A DNA stretch of 32,687 nt from Comamonadaceae bacterium (GCA_947452635.1 CANGEE010000009.1:1-32687); one strand, 5' to 3'. Shown: positions 20,878 to 32,584, counted from the first letter of the stretch. Translations and numbers: made by a program. Notes: generated from the sequence alone by a model not told the origin.

Positions 20878-21901
20878 GGTCTTTGAATTGTTGCAGCTCA
20901 AGGGGTAATTCCGCGATCAACTCGACGCGTTCCCCCGACGCTGGGTGGTTGAACTGTAAACGCCAGGCGTGCAAAAACATGCGTTTGTGGCCCTGCTTTT
21001 GCAGCCGCTTGTTCCACTCAAAATCACCGTATTTGTCGTCACCGGCAATCGGGTGACCCTGGGAGGCCAGGTGCACCCGGATTTGGTGGGTGCGCCCGGT
21101 TTTGATAGTCACTTCCAGCAGGGTGCAGCCTTGCAGGCGTTCGGCGACCTTGACCAGGGTGATGGAGCGCATGCCATCCGGGTCTTCGGGGGTCGTGACC
21201 CGCACCCGGCGCTCACCTTCCGAGCCGTCCTTGCCAGGCAATAAGAATTTGTGCAGCGGCAGGTCCAGCACTTTCAGGCGCGCGGGCCATTCGCCTTGCA
21301 CCAAGGCCAAATAGGTCTTGCCGGTTTCGCGTTCGCGAAACTGGTCTTGCAGGTGCTTCAAAGCGCTGCGTTTTTTCGCCACCAGCAATATGCCGCTGGT
21401 GTCACGGTCTAACCGGTGCACCAATTCCAGCAGCTTGGCTTGCGGGCGGGCCTGCCGCAGTTGCTCGATGACGCCAAAACTCACCCCCGAGCCGCCGTGC
21501 ACCGCCACACCGGCGGGCTTGTTCAGCGCCAACAGGGCGTCATCCTCCAGCAACACCGGAAACTCCCGTCCCGGCGCAGGGTGTGCCGCTTTGTCGGCCA
21601 CTTTGTCGGAGATGCGCACCGGTGGCAGACGCACCACATCGCCTACCGCGACACGGCTGTCGGCCGAGGCGCGGCCTTTGTTGACCCGCACCTCACCGCT
21701 GCGGATGATCCGATACACATGTGTTTTGGGCACGCCTTTGAGATGGCGAATCAGGAAATTGTCCAGACGCTGACCGGCCGACTCTTCGTCCACGGTGAGC
21801 CATTTCACTTCCAAAGAGACGGGGGCCTGGTTGCCCCCTATAATGTGTTTCACCAGCGTTTGGCCGTAAGTGGTTGATTTGAATGGAAATGAATTCCGCA
21901 A
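20849..21901 (-). CDS. rluC: 23S rRNA pseudouridine synthase RluC
   Basis: S4 domain then LELVHRLDRDTSGILLVAKK catalytic motif, GRTHQIRVHLASQGHPIAGDDKYGD. A GTG start at 21853 (VKHIIGG) is also possible. Confidence 0.92.
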   Translation of the reverse strand: MRNSFPFKSTTYGQTLVKHIIGGNQAPVSLEVKWLTVDEESAGQRLDNFLIRHLKGVPKTHVYRIIRSGEVRVNKGRASADSRVAVGDVVRLPPVRISDKVADKAAHPAPGREFPVLLEDDALLALNKPAGVAVHGGSGVSFGVIEQLRQARPQAKLLELVHRLDRDTSGILLVAKKRSALKHLQDQFRERETGKTYLALVQGEWPARLKVLDLPLHKFLLPGKDGSEGERRVRVTTPEDPDGMRSITLVKVAERLQGCTLLEVTIKTGRTHQIRVHLASQGHPIAGDDKYGDFEWNKRLQKQGHKRMFLHAWRLQFNHPASGERVELIAELPLELQQFKDHARIQTPPI

Positions 21902-22051
21902 TCCAGGAGTTTAGTCCACACACCGCCCCGAAAACGCTGGTAGGTCGATGCCACCTCCCCTATTTTTGCAGACTGCAAGGCCAACGCCCGCAGTGGCAAA
22001 ACCAGTCAGAGGATGGGCAGACGCATTGAAACCCCGATACGGAATACCAGT

Positions 22052-22076
22052 ATTCACCAGCCCTCGGCTGGTGAAT
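22052..22076 (+). promoter_or_regulatory. Perfect 11-bp hairpin in the rne leader
   Basis: ATTCACCAGCC (22052-22062)-CTC-GGCTGGTGAAT (22066-22076). Confidence 0.6.
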
Positions 22077-22359
22077 GGAATGAAGCAAAATGATCGTGCT
22101 GATGGGAACTTGGATGACTTGGCTGCAGTGGCTTTTTGAGCCGCCCAGCCTGTGCACGCCCATGACCCCACCCCGGAAGGCGAAGATACCCTCTTTGCTC
22201 GAGCGGCGAGCCAGTGCCTCCATCCCCTTGCTTCATCCACGCGCCCTCTCCCCTGTTTCTGCGCCGATGCGCAGCTGAGCAGCGGACACTTCGGCAATTC
22301 CTTTCGTTTCAAGCGTCTTCTCCGGCATCGTGTGCCCTTTGTGGGCCGGTGACAAGCCA

Positions 22360-22392
22360 GCGCCGCCATTCAGTCTGAAGACTTGGCGGTGC
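22360..22392 (+). promoter_or_regulatory. Start-proximal hairpin in the rne leader
   Basis: GCGCCGCCA (22360-22368) / TGGCGGTGC (22384-22392), 9 bp with one G-U, ending ~25 nt before the ATG and just upstream of the AAGAAGGA Shine-Dalgarno. Confidence 0.5.
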
Positions 22393-22417
22393 GCGGCATT
22401 TAAAGAAGGACTGCATC

Positions 22418-25400
22418 ATGAAACGGATGCTTATTAACGCTACGCAGGCTGAAGAACGCCGCTTGGCCATCGTCGACGGACAAAAACTCCTCGACTACGA
22501 AATCGAAATCGAAGGCCGCGAACAGCGCAAAGGCAATATTTACAAAGCCGTTGTGACCCGCGTCGAGCCCTCACTCGAAGCCTGTTTTGTCGATTACGGT
22601 GAAGACCGCCATGGCTTTTTGCCATTCAAGGAAATCTCGCGTCAGTACTTTGCCGAAGGCGTATCCGTCAGCCAAGCGCGCATCAACGATGTGATCCGTG
22701 AAGGCCAAGAACTCTTGGTTCAGGTCGAAAAAGAGGAGCGCGGCAACAAAGGCGCAGCGCTCACCACCTTCGTCAGCCTGGCAGGTCGTTACGTGGTGCT
22801 CATGCCCAACAACCCGCGTGGCGGTGGCGTCAGCCGCCGCATCGAGGGTGACGACCGGGCCGAGCTCAAAGAAGCCATGGACCAGTTGGAATACCCCAAG
22901 GGCATGTCCATCATTGCACGCACCGCCGGCATTGGCCGTTCGGCACCCGAGTTGCAGTGGGACTTGAACTACCTGCTGAAATTGTGGACCGCCATCGACG
23001 GCGCCACCAAAGGGGGCAAAGGCGCTTTCTTGATTTACCAAGAATCCAGCTTGGTGATCCGCGCGATTCGCGACTATTTCAACAATGACATCGGCGACAT
23101 CCTGATCGACACCGACGATATTTACGAACAAGCGCAGCAATTCATGAGCCATGTGATGCCTGAATTCGCAGCGCGTGTAAAACGTTACCGCGACGACGCG
23201 CCGCTGTTCAGCCGCTTTCAGATCGAGCACCAAATCGAGTCGGCCTACGCCCGCACGGTGCAACTGCCCTCGGGCGGCGCCATCGTGATCGACCACACCG
23301 AGGCTTTGGTGTCGGTGGACGTGAACTCGGCCCGCGCCATCAAGGGCGGCGACATCGAAGAAACCGCCACACGCACCAACCTGGAAGCCGCCGACGAAGT
23401 GGCGCGCCAGATGCGCTTGCGCGACTTGGGCGGCCTGATCGTGATCGACTTCATCGACATGGAAGAGTCGAAGAACCGCCGCGAAGTGGAAAACCGCTTG
23501 CGCGACGCTTTGCGCCAAGACCGTGCCCGTGTGCAGTTTGGCACCATCAGTAAATTCGGCCTGATGGAAATGAGCCGCCAGCGCTTGAAGCCTGCACTGT
23601 CTGAAGGCTCTTCGATCCCTTGCCCGCGCTGCGGTGGCTCTGGCCACATCCGCGACACCGAGAGCTCGGCGCTGCAGATTTTGCGCATCATCCAAGAAGA
23701 GTCCATGAAGGACAACAGCGCCGCCGTGTACGCCCAAGTGCCGGTGGAAGTGGCTTCTTTCTTGCTGAACGAAAAGCGCTCGGAGATCGCCAAGATCGAA
23801 TTGCAGCAACGCATCAACGTGCTGCTGGTGCCCAACAAATCGATGGAAACACCGCACTACAAACTCGAGCGTTTGAAGCACGACGATCCGCGCCTGGACC
23901 ACATCGAAGCCAGCTACGCCATGGCCGAAGTCATGGAAGACGCCACCACCGTGACGCGCCGCTCGCAAGAGCCCACCAACAAGCAAACCCCGGTGATCAA
24001 AGGCGTTTTGCCGGACGCACCCGCGCCCATGGCCCCGGTCAAGGTGGAAACGCCCAAGGCCGCCCCGGTGGCCAAGGCGGCCCCTGCCGCACCGGTGGCA
24101 CCGGCTGCGTCGGGTGGTTTCTTTGGGTGGTTGAAAAACCTGTTTGGCGGCGAGTCGGCCCCAGCGCCTGAAGCCGCACCGGCCAAAGAAGAAAAACGCG
24201 AAGCGCGCAACGAAGGCCGCAATGGCGAACGCCGCGAAGGTCGCAATGGCGAGCGCCGTGAAGGCCGTGATGGTCGCCGTGGCGGCAACCGCCGTGGTGA
24301 GCGTGCGGGCGATCGCAACGAACGCCCCGAAGGCGCGCCCGCCGAATCGCGTGAAGCGCGCGAGCCACGTGAGCCCCGCGCGCCGCGCGAAGGTCGTCGC
24401 AACGACCGTGAGGGTGAGCGCGGTGGTGAGCGCCCAGAGCGCCCAGAGCGCGCACCGCGTGAACGCCGTGAAGCCCTGCCGGCGCAAGCCGCTGGCGGGC
24501 AATCGGTGGCCATGGACATTGCCGACAACACCTTGGGTGAACGCGCCCCACGTGGCGAACGCACCGACAACCGTGGGGAAGGTCGAGGCGAAGGTCGCCG
24601 TGAGCGCGGTGAAGGTCGCCGTGAACGCGGCGAACGCCGTCAAGCCGACACACCACGCCCTGAAGGGGACAACGCCCCCGTCGCCGAAGCCAACCTGGCC
24701 GAAGGGAACGCCGACAACGGTCCAACCGGTAGCGCAGAAGGCGCGACGCCCGAGCGCCGCGAACGCCGCTCGCGTGACCGCTATGGCCGTGATCGCCGTG
24801 AGCGCCAGCCCGAGCAGCGCAGCGATGCGCAAGGCGAAATGGCTTTTGCCGCCAACCCTGAAAATGACGCCGTAACGCCAGACAGCGCTGTGACGACCAC
24901 CTCGGACCACGAAGCTGCACCGCGCTCGTACTTTGAGCGGGCAACAGCCAACGCCGCGCCAGCTGCCGCCGCTACACAGGCGCAAGCCCCCGTGACGGGC
25001 CTGTGGTCGAACGCTGCGCCTGCAGTCCAGACCCAGACGGCGCCTGCACACGCACCTGCAACTGCAGCACCTGAAGCGGCTGCACCTGCACCCGCACCCG
25101 TCGTCTCTGTGCCTGTGGCGGCGAGCACGCCTGCCATCTCAGCGTCCGCGCCTGCTGTGCCGGCCCAAGCGCCAGTTCAAGCGCAGGTCACCACACCGGC
25201 GGCCGCCTCGGCATCGGGTCTGCCCAAGGTGCAAGCCTTCACCCTGCCGGTGGACAGCTTGATCGAAGTGGCCAGCGGTTCAGGCCTGCAATGGGTTAAC
25301 TCAGACCCCGCCAAAATCGCTGTCGTGCAAGCGGCGATTGCGGCAGAACCCAAGCCCATGCATGTGCCGCGCGAGCGCCCACCCACCGTGGTGGTGGACG

Positions 25401-25462
25401 AGGGTCCTCTGGTTCTGGTCGAAACCCGCAAGGTTCTGAGCGACATGAAACTGCCGTTCTGA
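22418..25462 (+). CDS. rne: Ribonuclease E with long low-complexity Arg/Glu/Gly- and Ala/Pro-rich C-terminal half
   Basis: [25 protein letters not shown]1 domain region, [28 protein letters not shown] Zn-link; SD AAGAAGGA upstream. Confidence 0.96.
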   Translation: MKRMLINATQAEERRLAIVDGQKLLDYEIEIEGREQRKGNIYKAVVTRVEPSLEACFVDYGEDRHGFLPFKEISRQYFAEGVSVSQARINDVIREGQELLVQVEKEERGNKGAALTTFVSLAGRYVVLMPNNPRGGGVSRRIEGDDRAELKEAMDQLEYPKGMSIIARTAGIGRSAPELQWDLNYLLKLWTAIDGATKGGKGAFLIYQESSLVIRAIRDYFNNDIGDILIDTDDIYEQAQQFMSHVMPEFAARVKRYRDDAPLFSRFQIEHQIESAYARTVQLPSGGAIVIDHTEALVSVDVNSARAIKGGDIEETATRTNLEAADEVARQMRLRDLGGLIVIDFIDMEESKNRREVENRLRDALRQDRARVQFGTISKFGLMEMSRQRLKPALSEGSSIPCPRCGGSGHIRDTESSALQILRIIQEESMKDNSAAVYAQVPVEVASFLLNEKRSEIAKIELQQRINVLLVPNKSMETPHYKLERLKHDDPRLDHIEASYAMAEVMEDATTVTRRSQEPTNKQTPVIKGVLPDAPAPMAPVKVETPKAAPVAKAAPAAPVAPAASGGFFGWLKNLFGGESAPAPEAAPAKEEKREARNEGRNGERREGRNGERREGRDGRRGGNRRGERAGDRNERPEGAPAESREAREPREPRAPREGRRNDREGERGGERPERPERAPRERREALPAQAAGGQSVAMDIADNTLGERAPRGERTDNRGEGRGEGRRERGEGRRERGERRQADTPRPEGDNAPVAEANLAEGNADNGPTGSAEGATPERRERRSRDRYGRDRRERQPEQRSDAQGEMAFAANPENDAVTPDSAVTTTSDHEAAPRSYFERATANAAPAAAATQAQAPVTGLWSNAAPAVQTQTAPAHAPATAAPEAAAPAPAPVVSVPVAASTPAISASAPAVPAQAPVQAQVTTPAAASASGLPKVQAFTLPVDSLIEVASGSGLQWVNSDPAKIAVVQAAIAAEPKPMHVPRERPPTVVVDEGPLVLVETRKVLSDMKLPF

Positions 25463-25480
25463 ACGCAGTCACTCTGAAAT

Positions 25481-25508
25481 AAAAATGCCGGACTTGTCCG
25501 GCATTTTT
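25481..25508. terminator. Bidirectional intrinsic terminator after rne
   Basis: AAAAATGCCGGA-CTTG-TCCGGCATTTTT: perfect 12-bp stem, A5 and T5 flanks. Confidence 0.93.
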
Positions 25509-25603
25509 ATTGGCCTTTGCACAGGACAGGCAAAAAAAAGCCTGAGCGCAAAGGGGGGGGGAGGCCCTATCTTCATGTCACCCTCCTCCAAAAAATATTC
25601 AGC

Positions 25604-26890
25604 TCAAGCAGTCGCGGCGCGCTTCCATGCGGCCGCAGCGGCGACGGCGTCCTCGCGTTGTTCTGCCAGTTGGGCCAAACCCGTCCAAGCTTGACGCCGC
25701 AGGCCGGTGTCGTCCAGGTGCTTGGCCGCTTGACTGAGCAAAGCCTGCGCCTTGCCCCAGAGTTGTCGCTTCATGCACGCCATACCGGCCAAATACATCA
25801 GCGCCGCATCCTGAGGTCTGGCCAGTTGGGCTGACTCGATACGCGCCAACCACTCGCGCTCAGCCAGCGCCTCGGCTTGCCCCAAGCTTTGGTCCAGCAC
25901 ACGCACCAATTGCATGATTTGGGCAGAAGACAATGACGCAGGTGATTTCAAAAAGCGGTCCCAAATGGGCACCAACCAATGTCGGGCCACCGCGGCATCA
26001 CCATTGAGTTTCAACCAACGTTGGGCCGCGTGCACCGCCAACTCTGGCATCAAGCGCTGCGCTGAACCCAAACTGTGCCAGAACCGTTGCAATTGGTCGG
26101 TTTCGTAGGTGTGGCCCAACAAGTCCATCACCAGGCCGCGCACAATGCTGTCGGCTGCGGCCGGTGAAAACGCACGGTGCTTGGCCAACAGCAAAGCCGT
26201 GTCCAGTGCCTGTGCAGGTTGATCTGCCAAACGCGAGGCCTTTAAGCGCAATCGCATGGCCACCGTGCGACGTGCCACACCCATGGGCAATTGGTCCAGC
26301 CATTGCAAACTGGCGGGGGCATCGCGGTCGTCCAGCGACCAACGCGCCGCGCGCAGCAAGCCGCCTTCTTTGAGGGTTTGGCGCACGGTCGATGGACCAG
26401 ACTGAGCCTCTTGCAAAGCACTCTCCAAAGACGCTTGGCGCGTGACTTTATCTTGCAAGGCATGCGCTGCTTCGGCCACCATCACATGCGCCAAGGCCTT
26501 GAGTGAGGGGGCATGCGCCAAGTTACCGCCCGCAAGTGCCAATGCCTTTTCCCGCTCAAGCACCAACTCGGCGGCTTTGCGTGCACGTAAAAATCGACCG
26601 GCCATGAAATTCGCACTGGCGTCCAACAAGGCCCCGTAGGCCGCTCGCTCTTTTTGCAGCAAACGCCAGCGTTGGGCTTGTTGCGGCAAGGCCCACAAGG
26701 CGGACAAGGCGCGCTGGGCAAAATGCATCACCAACAGCACCGCAACCAGCGCCAAAAGCACCAGATTCAAAGACAAATCCACGCGGTAAGGCGGCCAAAA
26801 GACCGTCACGGTGCCCGTGTTGCTGCCCGCCAACAAGGCGCCTGCCACGGCCATGGCAAACAAGCTGATCAACCACAAAGCGATGCGCAT
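25604..26890 (-). CDS. hemY: HemY-type tetratricopeptide membrane protein of the heme operon
   Basis: MRIALWLISLFAMAVAGALLAGSNTGTVTVFWPPYRVDLSLNLVLL; downstream of hemX. Start trimmed to 26890 from ORF-track 26986. Confidence 0.88.
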   Translation of the reverse strand: MRIALWLISLFAMAVAGALLAGSNTGTVTVFWPPYRVDLSLNLVLLALVAVLLVMHFAQRALSALWALPQQAQRWRLLQKERAAYGALLDASANFMAGRFLRARKAAELVLEREKALALAGGNLAHAPSLKALAHVMVAEAAHALQDKVTRQASLESALQEAQSGPSTVRQTLKEGGLLRAARWSLDDRDAPASLQWLDQLPMGVARRTVAMRLRLKASRLADQPAQALDTALLLAKHRAFSPAAADSIVRGLVMDLLGHTYETDQLQRFWHSLGSAQRLMPELAVHAAQRWLKLNGDAAVARHWLVPIWDRFLKSPASLSSAQIMQLVRVLDQSLGQAEALAEREWLARIESAQLARPQDAALMYLAGMACMKRQLWGKAQALLSQAAKHLDDTGLRRQAWTGLAQLAEQREDAVAAAAAWKRAATA

Positions 26891-26894
26891 GGGG

Positions 26895-27920
26895 TTACCT
26901 TCCGGCCGCAGCCGTGGCCAGCGCCGACAGGGTGCTGTCCAATCGCGGCATCTCACCTTTACGCAGTTGCGCTTGCGATTGCTCAATCAACTGCAAAGCC
27001 TGCTGCGACTTGCGCGAGTTCATGTCGACATACTTGCGCATCAAGGCGGCACAAGCGCTCAAGTCTGCTTGCAAAGACTCGCTTTGCCGTGCCAGCAAAC
27101 CCATGCGGGCATTGAGCAATTTCAGCTTGAGGTTTTCACGCAGGAAAAAACTTTGGTCGGGAGACAGCAAAGCGGCCTCCGGCGAATCCATGCGGCTGAC
27201 CCGCAGCAAGCCGCGCACTTCTTGGCCAATACGTGCCAGCAGCACTTGCCAGCCACTGGGATTGGCCAGCGCTGCGCTCACAGGGCTGGCCTGCAGGTTC
27301 GATGGGCTCACCATTTGATTGGCCAATGGCAACTCATCGACCAAAGCCACCAACGCATCGAGCTTGATCAGCAAGCCGGGCACATCGGTCACCTGGGCCG
27401 CTTTGACCAGCTCAAGGTCCTTTTCGATCGCGCGTTGCACCGAGGTCAAACGCGATTGGCCCACACGCTGCACGCGTTGTTGTGCCGATTTGAGCGCAGC
27501 CAGCAGGGGCTCCATACTGCCCGTCAACAGGGATTGCTGCTGGGCCATGCGCAGGGCCGCTTCGATATCGACCACCAAATTTTCATCGCGTGAGCGAGAC
27601 AGGCTTTGCATCAACTCATCCAGCTGCCCCCGTTGCAGCGCCACCTCGCCCAAGCGCGATTCCAGCAAGCCCAAACGCGCGGCGCTGTCTTTCACGGTGT
27701 CTTGCGCTTGCTTGGCCCAGGCTTTGGCCTCTAAGGACTGCTGACTCGCGTCGGCGCTTTGGCGCGCGAGTTGGCTTTGGATGCGTGAGAGCTTGTCCCA
27801 CAACATCGCACTGCCGATCAAGGCCAGCAGCGCCATCAGAGTCGGCACAATGACCGACCAGCGCCAAAGCGAAGCGGTTGGGGCCGGCGATGGCTTAGAC
27901 GCGGGGTGTTCTGAATTCAT
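26895..27920 (-). CDS. hemX: HemX-type protein (uroporphyrinogen-III C-methyltransferase family annotation)
   Basis: Single N-terminal TM plus coiled-coil, HemX layout, between hemD and hemY. Confidence 0.85.
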   Translation of the reverse strand: MNSEHPASKPSPAPTASLWRWSVIVPTLMALLALIGSAMLWDKLSRIQSQLARQSADASQQSLEAKAWAKQAQDTVKDSAARLGLLESRLGEVALQRGQLDELMQSLSRSRDENLVVDIEAALRMAQQQSLLTGSMEPLLAALKSAQQRVQRVGQSRLTSVQRAIEKDLELVKAAQVTDVPGLLIKLDALVALVDELPLANQMVSPSNLQASPVSAALANPSGWQVLLARIGQEVRGLLRVSRMDSPEAALLSPDQSFFLRENLKLKLLNARMGLLARQSESLQADLSACAALMRKYVDMNSRKSQQALQLIEQSQAQLRKGEMPRLDSTLSALATAAAGR

Positions 27921-28770
27921 GCAGGGATTTTATAGAGGACGCCACGGCCGACACAGAGGGTTGCGCAATAGCCACATGGCCCCACCCCGCGAGGCGGGCT
28001 TGCTGGGCAATGCGCGGATGGGTGACCACCGCCAGCGCTTGAGACCAATCCTGCCCTGGCAGAGCAGCTGTCAAATGGCCAATGGCCTCGGAATTGCTGA
28101 ACAACCAGACCGACCCATCGCTGGCTGCTTGCGCGGCGGCTGAGCGTTGTGCTTGGCTGAAAACCGGCGTTTGGCGCTGGTAAGCGGCCACTTGGTCCAC
28201 CTGTACAGCCGCCGCTTGCAGTTGGTTGCTGAGCCAATCGCGCCCGGCCACATGGCCTTGCGCATCGGCACCGCGCACAATCAGCACGCTTTGGCCCGAC
28301 TGCAGTTGGGGGGCGATCACGGCCCACAAGGCTTCTGAGTCCCATTGCGGCGCATGCGCTGGGGGTGCATCGATCACTGCGTCGGGCACACCCGCTGCGC
28401 GCAAGGCGGCTTGGCTGCCTGCGCCCGTGACCCAGGCGCGAACAGCACGCCAAGACGGTTGCGGCTGCGGGCGGGCTTGAAAAAAATAGCGCACCGCATT
28501 GGCGCTCACGAACATCACGGCATGGTAGCGGGCCAGCTGCTGCCAGGCCATGTGCACCGGATACCCATCGACCACTGGGCCAATCGCCATCAAGGGCAGT
28601 GACTGTGCATCCAGCCCCCATTCGTTCAGGCCCCGAACCCATGGGGCTGCGTCCTGGCTGGCCCGTGTCACCCACACACGGGGCCGTGGGATCAGGGGCT
28701 GCGCAGACCATGATGCGTCCACTGAAGCAGGCACCTCAATGGGCACCGTCTTGTCGCAGGCGCTGCGCAA
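27895..28770 (-). CDS. hemD: Uroporphyrinogen-III synthase
   Basis: [23 protein letters not shown] and operon context between hemC and hemX. Start uncertain; a GTG at 28722 would remove the hemC overlap. Confidence 0.85.
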   Translation of the reverse strand: MRSACDKTVPIEVPASVDASWSAQPLIPRPRVWVTRASQDAAPWVRGLNEWGLDAQSLPLMAIGPVVDGYPVHMAWQQLARYHAVMFVSANAVRYFFQARPQPQPSWRAVRAWVTGAGSQAALRAAGVPDAVIDAPPAHAPQWDSEALWAVIAPQLQSGQSVLIVRGADAQGHVAGRDWLSNQLQAAAVQVDQVAAYQRQTPVFSQAQRSAAAQAASDGSVWLFSNSEAIGHLTAALPGQDWSQALAVVTHPRIAQQARLAGWGHVAIAQPSVSAVASSIKSLHEFRTPRV

Positions 28771-29677
28771 TCTGCGCGCCCAAGGCCTCGGCCCCGGCGT
28801 GATCGGGCTGGCTCAGCGTGGCTTGGGCCGTGACCAAGGCGGCATCGCCCTCGGGGTCGCCCCAGGCGGCTTGCAAGGTCAGCGTGCCTGCGGCCAAAGT
28901 GGCGTGCGCCGCCAAGGGCATGGAGCAACTGCCCCCCATGGCACGGCTGACGGCCCGCTCGGCGGCCACGCGCAGCCAGGTGGCTGGGTCGGCCAAGGGG
29001 GCCAGGGCAGCGCGCAAATCTTGCCGGTGGGCGCAAATTTCGATGCCCAAAGCGCCTTGCCCTGCGGCAGGCAACATCTCGGTTTCGTCAAAAATATGGC
29101 GGATGCGGGTGCTCAAATTCAAACGCTTGAGTCCAGCAGCGGCCAGCACAATGCCGGCGAATTGGCCTTCATCGAGTTTGCGCAAACGGGTGTCCAGGTT
29201 GCCGCGCAAGGGTTCAATCTTCAGGTCGGGGCGCAAAGCGCGCAGCAGCACCGTGCGGCGCAGGCTGGACGTACCCACCACCGCGCCAGCGGGCAAGTCG
29301 GCCAAAGTGGCGTACTGCGACGAGACCCAGGCATCGCGCGGGTCTTCACGCGCCATGACGCAGGCCAGGTCAAAGCCTTCTGGCAAATCCATGGGCACGT
29401 CTTTGAGTGAATGCACCGCAATGTCGGCGCGACCTTCTTGCAAGGCCTGCTCCAACTCTTTGACAAACAAGCCCTTGCCGCCCACTTTGCTCAAACTGCG
29501 GTCGAGGATTTGATCACCTTGCGTGGTCATGCCCAGCAAGGTCACGCTATGCCCCATTCCTTGCAACAAGGCCTGCACATGCTCGGCTTGCCACAGGGCG
29601 AGGCGGCTCTCCCGGGTGGCAATCACGATGGACAGCGGCAACGGGGGGGGCAATGATTCAGAAACAGGTGCGGTCAA
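28736..29677 (-). CDS. hemC: Porphobilinogen deaminase (hydroxymethylbilane synthase)
   Basis: [62 protein letters not shown]. Confidence 0.97.
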   Translation of the reverse strand: MTAPVSESLPPPLPLSIVIATRESRLALWQAEHVQALLQGMGHSVTLLGMTTQGDQILDRSLSKVGGKGLFVKELEQALQEGRADIAVHSLKDVPMDLPEGFDLACVMAREDPRDAWVSSQYATLADLPAGAVVGTSSLRRTVLLRALRPDLKIEPLRGNLDTRLRKLDEGQFAGIVLAAAGLKRLNLSTRIRHIFDETEMLPAAGQGALGIEICAHRQDLRAALAPLADPATWLRVAAERAVSRAMGGSCSMPLAAHATLAAGTLTLQAAWGDPEGDAALVTAQATLSQPDHAGAEALGAQIAQRLRQDGAH

Positions 29678-29761
29678 AGCGGTAACTCATTGGTAATTGA
29701 GAGGGTGTTTGCAATGCTAGCATGGGCCTTCCTCATCTAACTTGCTCGGAACCCCTCGGCC

Positions 29762-32584
29762 ATGAAACAGGCTCCCGCAGAAACCCCCTCGCGTCAAACC
29801 CGTGACAACGAGCGCCCTTTGGTCGAAGACATTCGCTTGCTGGGCCGCATATTGGGCGATGTGATTCGCCAGCAAGAGGGCGCGGCCGCTTTTGAGTTGA
29901 TCGAAAAAATCCGCAAACTTTCAGTGGCTTTTCGCCGCGACGCCGACCACGAAGCCGACAAAGCCCTGAAAAAACTGCTCAAAAGCCTCAGCGGCGAGCA
30001 AGCCGTCAGCGTGATCCGCGCCTTCACCTACTTCAGCCATTTGGCCAATTTAGCGGAAGACCGGCACCACATCCGCCGCCGTACCGTGCACGAACGCGCC
30101 GGCCACACGCAAGAGGGCAGCATTGAGGTGGCACTGCAGCGCATGCGCTGGGCCGGCATCACCCCGCAAACCATCGCCCAGACCTTGGCCCACAGCTATG
30201 TGGCCCCGGTGCTGACCGCGCACCCGACCGAGGTGCAGCGCCAAAGCATTTTGGGTGCCGAGCGCGACATTGCGCGTCTGCTGACGGCGCGAGACGAGAT
30301 CAAAGACCGCGCCGCCGCCGTCAACGCCGCCAAAGATGCCCTGAGCCCGCGCGAGTTGGCGGCCAACGAGTTGCAGATGCGCGCCCGCGTGATGCAGCTG
30401 TGGCAAACCCGTTTGTTGCGGTTTTCCAAATTGACCGTGGCCGACGAGATTGAAAACGCCCTGAGCTATTACGAAGCGACTTTTTTGCGCGAAATCCCCA
30501 AAATCTACGCCGACCTGGAGCGCGAACTTGACCACCAACCGGTGGCCAGTTTTTTGCGCATGGGCCAGTGGATTGGCGGCGACCGCGATGGCAACCCCAA
30601 CGTCAGCGCCGAAACCTTGGAATACGCCCTGCGGCGACAGTCCGAGGTGGCGCTGCGCCACTATTTAACCGAGGTGCATTACCTCGGCGGCGAGTTGTCC
30701 CTTTCGGCGATGTTGGTGGATTTTCCAGCCGAGATGCAGGCCCTGGCCGCACGCTCGCCCGACACCAACGCGCATCGCATGGACGAGCCTTACCGGCGGG
30801 CCTTGACCGGTATCTACGCCCGCCTGGCCGCCACGCTCAAAACCTTGACCGGCGGCGACGCGGCGCGCCATGCGGTGGCCCCGCAAAATCCCTATGCCAA
30901 CGCGCAAGCATTTTTGACCGATTTGCGCACCATCGAAGCCTCGCTGCGCAGCCAGCACGCGCAAGCCCTGGCCGATCAGCGTTTGCACCCGCTGATTCGC
31001 GCGGTCGAGGTGTTTGGCTTTCACTTGGCCACTGTGGACCTGCGTCAAAGTTCGGACAAACATGAAGAAGTCGTGGCCGAACTGCTGGCCACGGCCCGCG
31101 TGCACGTCAGCTACGCGCAACTGGACGAGGACGCCAAGCGCGCCTTGCTGATGCAACTGCTCAACGACGCCCGCCCGCTGCGGGTCCCGGACGCGGACTA
31201 CTCGGCGCACACGCGCTCCGAGCTGGCTATTTTTGAGTCGGCCAAACGCCTGCGCGAGCGTTATGGCCATGAGGCGATTCGCCACTACATCATCAGCCAC
31301 ACCGAAACCGTGAGCGACTTGCTGGAAGTGCTGTTGTTGCAAAAAGAAGTGGGCTTGATGCACCACACACTCGACAGCAAAGGCAGCAACGACCTGATCG
31401 TGGTGCCCTTGTTTGAAACGATTGAAGACCTGCGCAACGCCGCGCCCATCATGCGCGAGTTCTATGCGCTCCCGGGCGTGGCCAACCTGGTGCAGCGCTC
31501 AGGCGCGGAGCAAGACATCATGCTCGGCTACTCCGACAGCAACAAGGACGGCGGCATTTTCACCAGCAACTGGGAGCTGTACCGCGCCGAAATCGCGCTG
31601 GTGGAATTGTTTGACACCCTGGCCCACAGCCACCGCATCCAGCTGCGCATGTTCCATGGCCGGGGCGGCACGGTGGGGCGTGGCGGCGGCCCCAGCTACC
31701 AAGCCATCTTGGCGCAACCGCCCGGCACGGTGCGCGGGCAAATTCGCCTGACGGAACAAGGCGAGGTGATTGGCTCCAAGTACGCCAACCCCGAGATCGG
31801 CCGCCGCAACTTGGAGACCTTGGTGGCCGCCACGCTCGAGGCCACCTTGCTGCAGCCCACCAAACCCGCCACCAAGCAGTTTCTGGAGGTGGCCGCCAAG
31901 TTGTCCCAAGCCAGCATGAACGCCTACCGCGCACTGGTGTACGAAACCCCGGGCTTCAACGACTATTTTTTCAGCGCCACACCGATCCGCGAAATTGCCG
32001 AACTCAACATCGGCTCGCGCCCGGCTTCGCGCAAAGCCAATCAACAGATCGAAGACCTGCGCGCCATCCCCTGGGGCTTCAGCTGGGGCCAATGCCGCTT
32101 GACGCTGCCGGGCTGGTACGGCTTTGGCTCGGCGGTCAGCCAATTTCTGGACCAAGCCACACCGGCTGAACGCAAAACCGCGCTGGCTTTGCTGCAAAAG
32201 ATGTACCGCCAGTGGCCGTTCTTTCGCACCCTGCTGTCCAACATGGACATGGTGCTGGCCAAAAGCGACATGGCCCTGGCCTCACGCTACGCCGAGCTGG
32301 TCAGCGACACGCGCTTGCGCAAAAAAATATTCAGCGCCATCGACGCCGAATGGCACCGCACGGTGGACGCTTTGGCTCGCATCACCGGCGAAAAAAACCG
32401 CCTGGCCAGCAACCCGGCGCTGGCCCGCTCGATTCGCCACCGCTTTCCCTACATCGACCCGCTGCACCACTTGCAAGTCGAGTTGGTGCGCCGCTACCGA
32501 GAAGGCCAAGCCGACGAACGGGTGCAGCGCGGCATCCACATCAGCATCAATGGCATTGCCGCAGGCTTGCGCAACACGGGTTAA
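29762..32584 (+). CDS. ppc: Phosphoenolpyruvate carboxylase
   Basis: [51 protein letters not shown]-terminal RNTG. Confidence 0.98.
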   Translation: MKQAPAETPSRQTRDNERPLVEDIRLLGRILGDVIRQQEGAAAFELIEKIRKLSVAFRRDADHEADKALKKLLKSLSGEQAVSVIRAFTYFSHLANLAEDRHHIRRRTVHERAGHTQEGSIEVALQRMRWAGITPQTIAQTLAHSYVAPVLTAHPTEVQRQSILGAERDIARLLTARDEIKDRAAAVNAAKDALSPRELAANELQMRARVMQLWQTRLLRFSKLTVADEIENALSYYEATFLREIPKIYADLERELDHQPVASFLRMGQWIGGDRDGNPNVSAETLEYALRRQSEVALRHYLTEVHYLGGELSLSAMLVDFPAEMQALAARSPDTNAHRMDEPYRRALTGIYARLAATLKTLTGGDAARHAVAPQNPYANAQAFLTDLRTIEASLRSQHAQALADQRLHPLIRAVEVFGFHLATVDLRQSSDKHEEVVAELLATARVHVSYAQLDEDAKRALLMQLLNDARPLRVPDADYSAHTRSELAIFESAKRLRERYGHEAIRHYIISHTETVSDLLEVLLLQKEVGLMHHTLDSKGSNDLIVVPLFETIEDLRNAAPIMREFYALPGVANLVQRSGAEQDIMLGYSDSNKDGGIFTSNWELYRAEIALVELFDTLAHSHRIQLRMFHGRGGTVGRGGGPSYQAILAQPPGTVRGQIRLTEQGEVIGSKYANPEIGRRNLETLVAATLEATLLQPTKPATKQFLEVAAKLSQASMNAYRALVYETPGFNDYFFSATPIREIAELNIGSRPASRKANQQIEDLRAIPWGFSWGQCRLTLPGWYGFGSAVSQFLDQATPAERKTALALLQKMYRQWPFFRTLLSNMDMVLAKSDMALASRYAELVSDTRLRKKIFSAIDAEWHRTVDALARITGEKNRLASNPALARSIRHRFPYIDPLHHLQVELVRRYREGQADERVQRGIHISINGIAAGLRNTG

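Noticed and set aside
24039-24944. Long alternative-frame ORFs and repeats in the rne 3' half, considered as a CRISPR-like or repeat array
   Set aside because: The repeats are imperfect, in frame with the RNase E coding sequence, and lack uniform spacers; they encode the Arg/Glu/Gly-rich tail.
22571-25051. 826-aa ORF antisense to rne
   Set aside because: Shadow ORF from GC-rich codon bias opposite a clearly recognised RNase E; composition is low-complexity and no ribosome-binding site is evident.
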